A stretch of 44,208 bases of DNA, taken from the NCBI GenBank assembly GCA_947454105.1, contig CANGIP010000017.1, positions 1 through 44,208 on the forward strand. The letters run 5' to 3'. This stretch comes from Actinomycetota bacterium. Lineage in GTDB: Bacteria > Actinomycetota > Acidimicrobiia > Acidimicrobiales > Ilumatobacteraceae. Each line of letters opens with the position of its first letter. Position 1 is the stretch's first letter. The notes beneath the pieces are model-generated. The model saw only the letters and a program-made list of their open reading frames with translations. It was not told where the DNA came from and did not search any database. The position numbers and the translations under genes are program-made. Shown here one piece after another: positions 16,032 through 23,774 of this stretch.

Positions 16032-17422
16032 CCGACACCAATAATGTGATTGCCGCTCGACGGCGTTCAACTGAATTCCGTCTTGTCCTCATGGCGGGGA
16101 TCATTACAGCTGGCGCGTACACGCTGGCGTCTCTCGGTCAAAACTCGGTCATTCCACCACGTATCTTGCCGTTCTTGGCCGTATTGCTGCTGGTTTTAAT
16201 GTCGGCGCATATCGGGGTGCGTTGGTTAGCGCATGGAGCCGACTCAACTTTGTTGCCCGTTGCAACTTTGTTGAATGGCATCGGCTACGTCATGATTGCT
16301 CGCCTTTCTGAACGGCTCGCCGGTTTACAAACAACCTGGACTTTCGTTGGTGTTGCGGCCTTTATTGCAGTTCTCTTTGTCATTCAACGCGTCAATGATT
16401 TATCGCGCTACAAATGGACCTTCTTCTTTATTGGCGCCGGACTTTTACTTTTGCCCATGGTTCCGGGTCTTGGCTTCTCATCAGGTGGAGCGCGTATTTG
16501 GGTGAGCATCGGTCCCATCAACTTTCAACCAGGTGAGTTTGCCAAAATTGCACTCGCTCTTTTCTTTGCTGGTTACCTTGCCGATAATCGCGAACTCATT
16601 GCGGCGGGTACTTGGAAAGTTGGTCGCTTTTATTTACCCGAGCCTCGCCATCTTCTCCCGCTGCTCGCAGCGTGGGGATTTTCTGTTGTTGTGATGGTCG
16701 GCCAAAAAGATCTCGGATCAAGTCTCTTGTTCTTCACTTTGTTCATCGTGATGGTGTGGGTTGCGACTGAGAAGACAAGTTTTTTAGTCATCGGGCTTGG
16801 GCTGTTCGTTGCCGGCGCCACCGCTGCGTACTTCATGTTTGACCATGTACAAACTCGCGTCGCGATATGGCTCGACCCGTGGAGTCGCTATCAAGGTAAG
16901 GGCTATCAAATTGCTCAAGCGATGTACGCACTTGGTAGCGGTGGTGTCAGTGGAACCGGATTAGGTCTCGGCGATCCCACACGAATCCCTGAAGCAAAGA
17001 ATGATTTCATCTTCGCCGCGATCGGTGAAGAACTCGGCCTCTTTGGTGCCACGGCAATTCTTATAGCTTTTCTTTTGATGATTGGTGCTGGGCTTCGCAC
17101 TGCCATGCGTACTACTCGCCCATTCGAAAAACTTTTGGCGGTCGGACTCACCACCATTCTTGGAATCCAAGCGTTCATCATTATTGGTGGAGTCATTCGA
17201 GTCGTCCCTCTCACCGGAATCACTCTTCCGTTCGTCAGTTACGGCGGCTCAAGTTTGGTCGCCAACTATGTCCTGCTTGCATTGTTGATTCGTGTGAGCG
17301 ACAGTTCGGCTCGACGCTTGGGCGAAATTCCTGACGCCGCAACTTTTGGTGAACGTTTCGCAGCTCGGCTTGCTCAACGGCGAGTCAAAAGGCATCCAGA
17401 AGAACTAGAGGCAATGTCGTGA
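16028..17422 (+). CDS. rodA: RodA/FtsW family peptidoglycan polymerase (SEDS)
   Basis: 464 residues from GTG 16028, which overlaps the pstP stop as GTGA; a longer frame from 15941 would overlap pstP by 91 bp and is less likely. About ten to twelve hydrophobic segments are visible. SEDS signatures include FSSGGARIWVSIGPINFQPGEFAKIA and the C-terminal GITLPFVSYGGSSLVANYVLL. SEDS proteins polymerise lipid II glycan strands, working with a class B penicillin-binding protein, here the next gene. In this operon position the gene is usually called rodA or ftsW. The stop overlaps the pbpA start (GTGA). Confidence 0.95.
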   Translation: MTDTNNVIAARRRSTEFRLVLMAGIITAGAYTLASLGQNSVIPPRILPFLAVLLLVLMSAHIGVRWLAHGADSTLLPVATLLNGIGYVMIARLSERLAGLQTTWTFVGVAAFIAVLFVIQRVNDLSRYKWTFFFIGAGLLLLPMVPGLGFSSGGARIWVSIGPINFQPGEFAKIALALFFAGYLADNRELIAAGTWKVGRFYLPEPRHLLPLLAAWGFSVVVMVGQKDLGSSLLFFTLFIVMVWVATEKTSFLVIGLGLFVAGATAAYFMFDHVQTRVAIWLDPWSRYQGKGYQIAQAMYALGSGGVSGTGLGLGDPTRIPEAKNDFIFAAIGEELGLFGATAILIAFLLMIGAGLRTAMRTTRPFEKLLAVGLTTILGIQAFIIIGGVIRVVPLTGITLPFVSYGGSSLVANYVLLALLIRVSDSSARRLGEIPDAATFGERFAARLAQRRVKRHPEELEAMS

Positions 17423-18894
17423 ACCAACGCATTCGTCGCTTTGCTGTTGTGTTGATCGTGCTGTACGTCATCTTGTTTGCACAACTCAATTTCATTCAGG
17501 TCGGTCAGAAATCAACCCTTGATGCGGACGCTCGTAATACTCGTCAAACCGTCCGAGATTTCAATGATCCGCGCGGTGATATCCGCACAAGCGACGGCAT
17601 TGTCATGGCTACTTCGGTTCGCAATACGGCCGGCAGCGAATTTGATTGGCAACGCACGTACCCGGAAGGCGATTTGTATTCGGCAATTACTGGCTATTTC
17701 ACATTTGGTTATGGAGCAACGCAAATTGAGAAAGTGCAGAACGATGTTTTGGCGGGCCGCACAGTCGAACAACAAATTAAGGGGTTCCGTTCTCTCTTTA
17801 ACGGGCAAGACACCACTGGCACTGTCGAAACCACAATTGATGCCAATATTCAACAAGCCGCCAAAGATGCCTTAGGTAATCGCGAAGGAAGTGTCGTCGT
17901 TATTGAACCAGCGACAGGCGCGGTCAAAGCAATGTGGAGTTGGCCAACATACGACACCAACTTGGTAGCAGTACAAGACAGCAAACTTGCCGGCGATATT
18001 TTCAATTATCTCGATGAAGTGCCAGGCAAACCCTTGTTAGCGAATGCCTACCAAGAGCGCTACATGCCTGGTTCAACTTTTAAAGTCATCACGACCGCAG
18101 CGGCTCTTGATGATGGTCTCATTACTCGTGAATCAACCTGGGCCGATGAAAGCGAATTCCTTCCACCACAAACAACTGATCCCATTCAGAATTATGGAAA
18201 CAAAGTATGTGGTGGCGATTTGCCCGAAGTCTTCCGCCGTTCATGCAACACCCCTTTTGCTCGCACGGCCATTGAGTTAGGTCCAGAGAAGATGGTCGCG
18301 GCCACAAAGAAATTTGGTATCGGTGAGACCATTCCCTTCGACCTTCCCCATTCAGCAAGCAGTCAGTTCGGTGATGTCGATTACTTCACCCAGAACTTGC
18401 CGCTTCTCGGTATCGGTGGATTCGGTCAAGGCAATACTCAAATGGTTCCGTTACATATGGCGATGGTTGCAGCCTCAATTGCCCACGGTGGTGTGATGAT
18501 GAAGCCGTATGTCATTGGTACGACCTACGACCACGACGGAGGGGTGCTGCAGCGAACTGTTCCGACGGTTTGGAAAACCCCCATGTCTCCCGCGACTTCA
18601 ACTCTGTTAACTGAGTTGATGGTGGGCGTCGTGAACGAGGGAACCGCAAAATGTTGCATGCACTTAGCTAACGGCATTCAGGCCGCCGCCAAAACGGGAA
18701 CAGCTCAGCTCAACGCAGCCGGCGAACCCGAACGATCACATGCTTGGATCATCGCCTTTGCTCCGGCAGAAGCCCCCAAATACGCCATCGTGGTCATGCT
18801 CAAAGGCACGACTGCCGAAATCAGTGAAGGAACCGGCGGCACCTTGGCCGGACCAGTTGCCAAGAAAGTTCTCGACGTCGCACTCGCTCAGTAA
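17419..18894 (+). CDS. pbpA: PbpA-like class B penicillin-binding protein (transpeptidase)
   Basis: 491 residues from GTG 17419, 4-bp overlap with rodA. There is one N-terminal membrane anchor (~8-26), then a dimerisation/pedestal region (~30-150) and the transpeptidase domain (~160-490). The three active-site motifs are present: Ser219-x-x-Lys222 (GSTFK), S-x-N at 275-277 (SCN) and KTG at 425-427 (KTGTAQ). It cross-links peptidoglycan stems outside the membrane and pairs with the SEDS polymerase encoded just before it. In mycobacteria PbpA is a PknB substrate needed for septum formation. The gene ends the overlapping part of the operon; 80 bp separate it from pknB. Confidence 0.95.
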   Translation: MNQRIRRFAVVLIVLYVILFAQLNFIQVGQKSTLDADARNTRQTVRDFNDPRGDIRTSDGIVMATSVRNTAGSEFDWQRTYPEGDLYSAITGYFTFGYGATQIEKVQNDVLAGRTVEQQIKGFRSLFNGQDTTGTVETTIDANIQQAAKDALGNREGSVVVIEPATGAVKAMWSWPTYDTNLVAVQDSKLAGDIFNYLDEVPGKPLLANAYQERYMPGSTFKVITTAAALDDGLITRESTWADESEFLPPQTTDPIQNYGNKVCGGDLPEVFRRSCNTPFARTAIELGPEKMVAATKKFGIGETIPFDLPHSASSQFGDVDYFTQNLPLLGIGGFGQGNTQMVPLHMAMVAASIAHGGVMMKPYVIGTTYDHDGGVLQRTVPTVWKTPMSPATSTLLTELMVGVVNEGTAKCCMHLANGIQAAAKTGTAQLNAAGEPERSHAWIIAFAPAEAPKYAIVVMLKGTTAEISEGTGGTLAGPVAKKVLDVALAQ

Positions 18895-18958
18895 CCAAGT
18901 ATCCGAGGTGAGAAACCGCCCTGAGCAGGGGCGACAGTCTCAAGGTCATCAACCTCTG

Positions 18959-18964
18959 TAGCCT
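18959..18964 (+). promoter_or_regulatory. Candidate -10 element TAGCCT for pknB
   Basis: TAGCCT ends 10 nt before ATG 18975 in the 80-bp gap between pbpA and pknB. It is identical to the hexamer upstream of the gene at 8668. It may give pknB its own promoter with a leader of only a few bases. No Shine-Dalgarno sequence is visible. Confidence 0.35.
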
Positions 18965-18974
18965 GACATGAGTT

Positions 18975-21104
18975 ATGTCGGACAACAACGCAGTGATATT
19001 GAACGATCGTTACGAAATGCAACAGCGCATCGGTCGCGGTGGCATGGCCGATGTGTATTTGGCTCGAGACATCTTGCTCGACCGCCTCGTTGCAATCAAA
19101 GTCCTTTTCCCCGAATACGCAACCGATCCCGCGTTCGTCGAACGTTTCCGTCGCGAAGCCCAATCAGCGGCCAATCTCAATCACCCCAACATTGTGAGCG
19201 TGTACGACTGGGGTCGTAGTAACAACACGTACTTCATGGCCATGGAATATGTGCCTGGCCGAACCTTGGCTGAAGCTCTTCACGACGTTGGTCAGATCAC
19301 GGCAATGAAAGCCGCCGAAGTTGGCATTGAAGTTGCCGCGGCTCTCTCATTTGCTCATCGCGGCAATGTTGTTCACCGCGACATTAAGCCCGGGAACATT
19401 CTCATTGGTTCAAACGGACAACTGAAGGTTGCCGACTTCGGCATCGCTCGCGCACTCGGTAGCGCAGCCGACAGTAACTTGACCCAAGTTGGCGCAGTGA
19501 TGGGAACTGCCGCCTACTTATCACCCGAACAAGCACAAGGTGGCCAGCCCGATCCGCGAAGTGATCTTTACTCGCTCGGCATTGTGCTGTACGAAATGGT
19601 CGGAGGACGCGTTCCGTTTTCTGGAGACAACCCCGTATCAATCGCCTACAAGCAAGTACACGAAGCACCTCAACCACTCAATCAACTTGCCTCTGATGTT
19701 CCGCGAGCCTTTGAAGCCATCGTCGCTCGACTCCTTGCGAAAGATCCTGATCTTCGTTACGCAACCGCTGAAGCTGTTCGTGATGATCTCCGTCGATTCA
19801 GAGATGGCATTCCGGTGCAGGCCTTAGCCGATGCAATTAATCGCCGTAACGGTGACCCAACTCCTATCGGTACCGCCGCACCCACGACAGTGATTCCTAC
19901 CGGCCCCATGGTTGGTGGACCTGACGATGTTGCCGCTGCATCAACGCAGAGCATTCCAACAACGGCAATTCCCTCAACTCAGGCAACGACAGCGATGCCG
20001 CGAACAACCATCAATGCAAATCCCGATTTGCCGCCAGGATACACCGCAAGTAACGCAGTTGTCTCAACAGACGACTTACAACGCAAGCGCACTACCATCG
20101 TCATCGGCGCAATTTCGGCGACGGTTCTTTTAATTATTGGCGCGGTCGTGGCTTTTCTCGCATTATCAGGTGGATCAACTGCCGCACCAACGATCCCCGT
20201 ACCTGACGTCACGAACCAAATTCTCGAAAGTGCCGTCACAACCTTAAAAGACTTAGGTTTTGAAGTCGTTCCTGTTGCTGAAGAAACGACAACTGTTGAC
20301 ACCAACATCGTGTGGAAACAAGTTCCGTTACCTGGCGAAGAAATTAAAAAAGGCGAGACAGTCACGATTGTCTATAACCCTTCAAATGCACCAATGGCCG
20401 TACCGAATTTGGCTGGTATGACAATTGATCAGGCGCGCACCGCATTGCTCAATCTCGGATTAACTATCGGAGTCATCACTCCGCAAAATGATCCCACTGC
20501 TCCAGCCGACACCATCATTGCGTCAGTTCCTAAAGCTGGCGAACAAGTACTAGGTGGCGCAACGATTGATCTGACCATCAGTCAAGGAAGTGGCGTCGTT
20601 CAAATTCCGAACGTTCAAGGTCAAACTTCGCAGGCGGCGCGTTCAGTTCTTGAAGGCGAACCGTACAAGTTCCTCATCACTGTTGTTGAAGAAGCCAGCG
20701 CCACTGTTGAATCGGGACGAGTCACTCGCACTAGTCCAACGATTGGTGGCAACACAACTAAGGGTTCAGCAGTCACGATTTATGTCTCAACGGGTCAAGC
20801 GACGATTGCAGTTCCATTGGTGTCTGGTCTCACCGAAGCTCAAGCTCGTGCGAAACTCACATCCACTGGATTCATCGTGAAGGTTGAGTACATCGAGGTC
20901 ACCACTGGCAATGCCAACGATGGTCGAGTCATTGCTCAAGACCCGAGCATGAATGTGCAGTCAACACCCGGAAGCCAAGTGCTTCTCAAAGTTGGTAAAG
21001 CCATTGCCGCAACGACAACGGTTGCTCCGACAACAACTGTTGCTCCAGCGACATCTGCACCAGGAACGACGACACCGGTTCCAACAACTCTCCCTGCTCC
21101 GTAG
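18975..21104 (+). CDS. pknB: PknB-like Ser/Thr protein kinase with PASTA domains
   Basis: 709 residues. The kinase domain (~13-270) has the glycine loop GRGGMADVY, Lys42, the catalytic HRDIKPGN with Asp136, DFG at 154-156 and GTAAYLSPEQA in the activation segment. A Thr/Pro/Ala-rich juxtamembrane region (~285-365) is followed by a transmembrane segment (~374-397). Four extracellular PASTA repeats then begin near IPVPDVTN, MAVPNLAG, VQIPNVQG and IAVPLVSG. A Thr/Pro/Ala-rich tail ends the protein. PASTA domains sense muropeptides or lipid II; the kinase controls division and wall synthesis through the FHA proteins and PbpA. pknA, usually adjacent in Mycobacteriales, is not here. Confidence 0.96.
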   Translation: MSDNNAVILNDRYEMQQRIGRGGMADVYLARDILLDRLVAIKVLFPEYATDPAFVERFRREAQSAANLNHPNIVSVYDWGRSNNTYFMAMEYVPGRTLAEALHDVGQITAMKAAEVGIEVAAALSFAHRGNVVHRDIKPGNILIGSNGQLKVADFGIARALGSAADSNLTQVGAVMGTAAYLSPEQAQGGQPDPRSDLYSLGIVLYEMVGGRVPFSGDNPVSIAYKQVHEAPQPLNQLASDVPRAFEAIVARLLAKDPDLRYATAEAVRDDLRRFRDGIPVQALADAINRRNGDPTPIGTAAPTTVIPTGPMVGGPDDVAAASTQSIPTTAIPSTQATTAMPRTTINANPDLPPGYTASNAVVSTDDLQRKRTTIVIGAISATVLLIIGAVVAFLALSGGSTAAPTIPVPDVTNQILESAVTTLKDLGFEVVPVAEETTTVDTNIVWKQVPLPGEEIKKGETVTIVYNPSNAPMAVPNLAGMTIDQARTALLNLGLTIGVITPQNDPTAPADTIIASVPKAGEQVLGGATIDLTISQGSGVVQIPNVQGQTSQAARSVLEGEPYKFLITVVEEASATVESGRVTRTSPTIGGNTTKGSAVTIYVSTGQATIAVPLVSGLTEAQARAKLTSTGFIVKVEYIEVTTGNANDGRVIAQDPSMNVQSTPGSQVLLKVGKAIAATTTVAPTTTVAPATSAPGTTTPVPTTLPAP

Positions 21105-21118
21105 TTGGTCAAGAAAAG

Positions 21119-21703
21119 TTATTTGCAGTTCTGCAAAAAGTTTCGCAACATGTCATGACCAGAGCCGGTCAAAATACTTTCGGGATGAAACTGCACACCT
21201 TCGACAGGCAGTTTTTTGTGTCGTACACCCATCACGATTCCGTCAGCAGTTGATGCGGTGACTTCAAGACAATCGGGCATCGATGACGGTTCAATAACGA
21301 GCGAGTGATAACGAGTTGCAGTCACAGGATTCGTCACTCCCGCAAAGACACCAATATTTCGATGAGTCACTTCGCTTGTCTTGCCATGCATCAACTCAGG
21401 TGCACGAATAACGCTTCCGCCAAAGACATGGCCAATGGCTTGATGACCTAAACACACTCCAAAGACTGGAGTGCCTTTTTCAGCAAAGGGCACAATCGCT
21501 TCACAAATAATGCCGGCGTCTTCGGGTCGTCCTGGCCCGGGCGACAGCAACACTCCATCAACATCGAGTGCGAGAGCCTGCTCGAGGGTCAAGTCGTCGT
21601 TGCGATAGACAATGGGCTCAGCACCTAGCTCGCCCAAATACTGGACCAAGTTGTACACAAAACTGTCGTAACTGTCTAGAACGAGTACCCGGGTCACCCC
21701 CAT
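21119..21703 (-). CDS. trpG: Glutamine amidotransferase subunit of anthranilate/aminodeoxychorismate synthase
   Basis: 194 residues from ATG 21703; the frame extends to 21865 but the added residues are unlike the family and would run into the divergent crgA gene. It is a class I amidotransferase: [17 protein letters not shown] at the start, SPGPGRP, the nucleophile Cys84 in [11 protein letters not shown], and His173/Glu175 in FHPESILT. It releases ammonia from glutamine for anthranilate (TrpG) or 4-amino-4-deoxychorismate (PabA) synthesis. The large subunit is not in the window, so the pathway is open and pabA is equally possible. Its place between pknB and crgA is conserved in actinobacteria. 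It is convergent with pknB, 14 bp apart. Confidence 0.92.
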   Translation of the reverse strand: MGVTRVLVLDSYDSFVYNLVQYLGELGAEPIVYRNDDLTLEQALALDVDGVLLSPGPGRPEDAGIICEAIVPFAEKGTPVFGVCLGHQAIGHVFGGSVIRAPELMHGKTSEVTHRNIGVFAGVTNPVTATRYHSLVIEPSSMPDCLEVTASTADGIVMGVRHKKLPVEGVQFHPESILTGSGHDMLRNFLQNCK

Positions 21704-21755
21704 AGCCTGCCAGCAAAACCTGCCAGTCAGTGTGGTCGCACGACATTCGAGAGCG

Positions 21756-21761
21756 TACACT
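21756..21761 (+). promoter_or_regulatory. Candidate -10 element TACACT for crgA
   Basis: TACACT lies 8 nt upstream of GTG 21770. A leaderless or nearly leaderless transcript is likely. It sits in the 66-bp gap between the divergent trpG and crgA starts. Confidence 0.45.
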
Positions 21762-21769
21762 CGTCTCTC

Positions 21770-22087
21770 GTGGCACCTCCGAAACGGAAAACAGGCGGAC
21801 GCACGACTCCCAAGGGCACTCGTCCTGGCGAGTCCCGTCCCGAAACCCCTACTCACAACGAGCACGGAGTCGCGGCTTCAACGCGTTACACCCCGCCAGT
21901 GCCCAAGTACGTCAAAGTCAGCCCACGCTGGGTACCGATCTTGATGTTTGCCTTGTTTATTTTGGGCGCTCTTGTCATTTTGCTCTACTACTTGGGCGCC
22001 GTTCCCGGCGGCCGCAGTAACTACTACTTGGTACTTGGCCTCGGATTTATCTTGGGTGGCTTGTTTACCGCCACCAAATACCATTAA
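21770..22087 (+). CDS. crgA: CrgA-like septation protein
   Basis: 105 residues from GTG 21770. A hydrophilic, basic and proline-rich N-terminal half (~1-50) is followed by two transmembrane helices (~55-73 and ~84-101) with a very short extracellular turn ([11 protein letters not shown]). The ending [13 protein letters not shown] is typical. This is the two-helix architecture of CrgA (UPF0233), a divisome protein that recruits FtsI, FtsQ and CwsA-type partners in mycobacteria and inhibits septation in Streptomyces. It is slightly longer at the N-terminus than mycobacterial CrgA (93 residues). The genomic position next to trpG and pknB matches. Confidence 0.94.
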   Translation: MAPPKRKTGGRTTPKGTRPGESRPETPTHNEHGVAASTRYTPPVPKYVKVSPRWVPILMFALFILGALVILLYYLGAVPGGRSNYYLVLGLGFILGGLFTATKYH

Positions 22088-22109
22088 CGCCAGTGCAGGG
22101 TTGATTCGA

Positions 22110-22130
22110 CTGCTCTGAGCAGGTCTTTTT
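22110..22130 (+). terminator. Weak intrinsic terminator after crgA
   Basis: CTGCTC-T-GAGCAG (22110-22122; in practice a 5-bp stem with a 3-nt loop) is followed by GTC and five T residues (22126-22130). It lies 23 bp after the crgA stop. The stem is short, so efficiency is uncertain. Confidence 0.45.
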
Positions 22131-22154
22131 CAAACGGTTCCTGTTTCCCCAGGC

Positions 22155-22163
22155 TGTGGATAA
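22155..22163 (-). other. Single consensus DnaA box
   Basis: On the minus strand 22163-22155 reads TTATCCACA, the consensus DnaA-binding nonamer. It is intergenic, between crgA and the convergent zinc-ribbon gene. Only one was noticed, so this is not an origin by itself. One or no matches per window of this size is expected by chance. Confidence 0.4.
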
Positions 22164-22220
22164 GTCGGGGGATAGTCACATCAATGTAACTTGCCATTTA
22201 CCTTGTGACTTCGTGATTGA

Positions 22221-22505
22221 TCACTCAACCGGGGCGACGAAATCCATATCTTCCATGCAATGACGAGGCGCGACTGGGTCTTCTTCGGGGGCCATCGTCA
22301 TACGTATTTCGACACCACACAAACTGCAGCGATAGCGCACATTGACCTTGCGCAACTCTCCCTCAGGGGGCGGTGCGGGCAGAGGCGTCGTCATGCTTCG
22401 AAGCAATCCCACGCCGACACGCCACACAAAGAAAAATATGAAGACAGCCCCGAGAAACCAAATGACTCCGGCAAAGTCAATAGCCAGCATTGCTATGAGC
22501 GACAT
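22221..22505 (-). CDS. Small membrane protein with zinc-ribbon-like tail
   Basis: 94 residues from ATG 22505 (a TTG one codon earlier is in frame). A hydrophobic helix at ~5-30 (AMLAIDFAGVIWFLGAVFIFFFVWRVG) is followed by a proline-rich stretch and a tail with C-S-L-C-G and a later R-H-C segment (RYRCSLCGVEIRMTMAPEEDPVAPRHCMEDM). A metal-binding treble-clef or zinc-ribbon fold is likely. It resembles small conserved actinobacterial proteins of unknown function. It starts 6 nt after the thiolase stop on the same strand, so the two are probably cotranscribed. No function can be assigned. Confidence 0.75.
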   Translation of the reverse strand: MSLIAMLAIDFAGVIWFLGAVFIFFFVWRVGVGLLRSMTTPLPAPPPEGELRKVNVRYRCSLCGVEIRMTMAPEEDPVAPRHCMEDMDFVAPVE

Positions 22506-22511
22506 CAAGAA

Positions 22512-23681
22512 TCAGCCAAGGCGTTCAATGATGGTGGCGTTGGCCATGCCGCCGCCTTCGCACATGGTCTGGAGACCATAACGACCACCCGTGCGCTCAA
22601 GTTCATTGAGCAACGTGGTCATCAATCGTGCGCCTGAACAGCCGAGGGGATGACCAAGAGCAATTGCTCCACCATTTGGGTTCACAATGTCCATATTGGG
22701 ATGGAACTCTTTTTCCCATGCCAAAACGACCGAGGCAAATGCTTCGTTGATTTCAACGATGTCAATGTCAGACATTGACAACTTGGCGCGCTCGAGTACT
22801 TTACGAGTAGCTGGGATTGGTGCAGTCAACATGTATCGCGGATCATCGCCAGCCAATGAGAAGTTCACGAAACGAGCACGAGGTGTCAGCCCAAGGGCAC
22901 CGCACTTTTCTTCGCTCATGATCAACAGTGCTGCTGCACCGTCGGTGATTTGCGACGAGTTACCAGCAGTGACTCGACCGCCTTCGTCTTCGGGGCGGAA
23001 CGCAGTCTTCAATTTTGCGAGGCTTTCCATAGTGGTTTCACGCAAGCCTTCGTCCTTGGTCATCATGTTGCCTTCAGAATCTTTGATCGGCAAGATTTCG
23101 CGTTCAAAACGACCTTCGGCAGTTGCACGTGCGGCACGTGATTGCGACTGCACACCAAAGCGGTCCATGTCTTCACGACTAATACCCCACTTGTCGGCAA
23201 TCATTTCCGCCGATACACCCTGAGGCACAAGTCCACCCTGCGGCTGATAGCGAGCACTCACCATCGGGCCAAAGGGCCAGCCGTATTTACCGTCGGCCAT
23301 CGAAGCGCCCATCGGAACACGAGTCATCACCTCAACACCGGCAGCAACAACGACGTCGTATGCTCCAGCCATCACGCCTTGTGCAGCGAAGTGAGCAGCC
23401 TGTTGCGATGATCCACATTGACGATCGATCGTGGTGCCCGGAACGCTCTCGGGCCAACCCGCTGCCAATACCGCGTTACGTCCGATGTTGGTTGACTGCT
23501 CACCGGTCTGCATCACGCAACCCATCACAACGTCGTCAATAATGCCGGGATTGATACCCGTGCGCTCAACAAGTGCATTCATTGTTTCGGCCATGAGATC
23601 GACAGGGTGCCAATCTTTCAATTTGCCGTTGCGGCGACCGAGTGGTGTGCGAATGGCATCAACAATGACTGCGTTAAACAT
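22512..23681 (-). CDS. Acetyl-CoA C-acyltransferase (thiolase)
   Basis: 389 residues, the standard thiolase length. The nucleophile is Cys89 (DRQCGSSQQA). The C-terminal half contains NEAFA, His344 (ALGHPLGCSGAR) and the second active-site Cys374 (CEGGG). All catalytic residues of classical thiolases are therefore present, in contrast to the SCP2-type thiolase at 12.4 kb. It cleaves 3-oxoacyl-CoA in beta-oxidation or, in reverse, condenses acetyl-CoA units. AGGAG lies about 6-7 nt before ATG 23681. It probably shares a transcript with the small zinc-ribbon gene 6 nt downstream; no beta-oxidation partner is adjacent. Confidence 0.95.
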   Translation of the reverse strand: MFNAVIVDAIRTPLGRRNGKLKDWHPVDLMAETMNALVERTGINPGIIDDVVMGCVMQTGEQSTNIGRNAVLAAGWPESVPGTTIDRQCGSSQQAAHFAAQGVMAGAYDVVVAAGVEVMTRVPMGASMADGKYGWPFGPMVSARYQPQGGLVPQGVSAEMIADKWGISREDMDRFGVQSQSRAARATAEGRFEREILPIKDSEGNMMTKDEGLRETTMESLAKLKTAFRPEDEGGRVTAGNSSQITDGAAALLIMSEEKCGALGLTPRARFVNFSLAGDDPRYMLTAPIPATRKVLERAKLSMSDIDIVEINEAFASVVLAWEKEFHPNMDIVNPNGGAIALGHPLGCSGARLMTTLLNELERTGGRYGLQTMCEGGGMANATIIERLG

Positions 23682-23774
23682 GGTGTCTCCTAAAAGTTGT
23701 TCTACGTCTTCAGTCTGCTGTGTCGAGCCTGATCCAAACGAATTTTGGTCATGGGACTTTAGTTACTTAACTGT

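Noticed and set aside
18917..18933. Hairpin CGCCC...GGGCG between pbpA and pknB as a terminator
   Set aside because: Only 5 bp with no T-run, and the pknB -10 candidate lies just after it; termination is unlikely.
21704..21865. N-terminal extension of the trpG/pabA gene
   Set aside because: The extra 54 residues are Arg/Cys-rich, unlike any amidotransferase, and would overlap the divergent crgA gene by about 100 bp. ATG 21703 gives the usual length.
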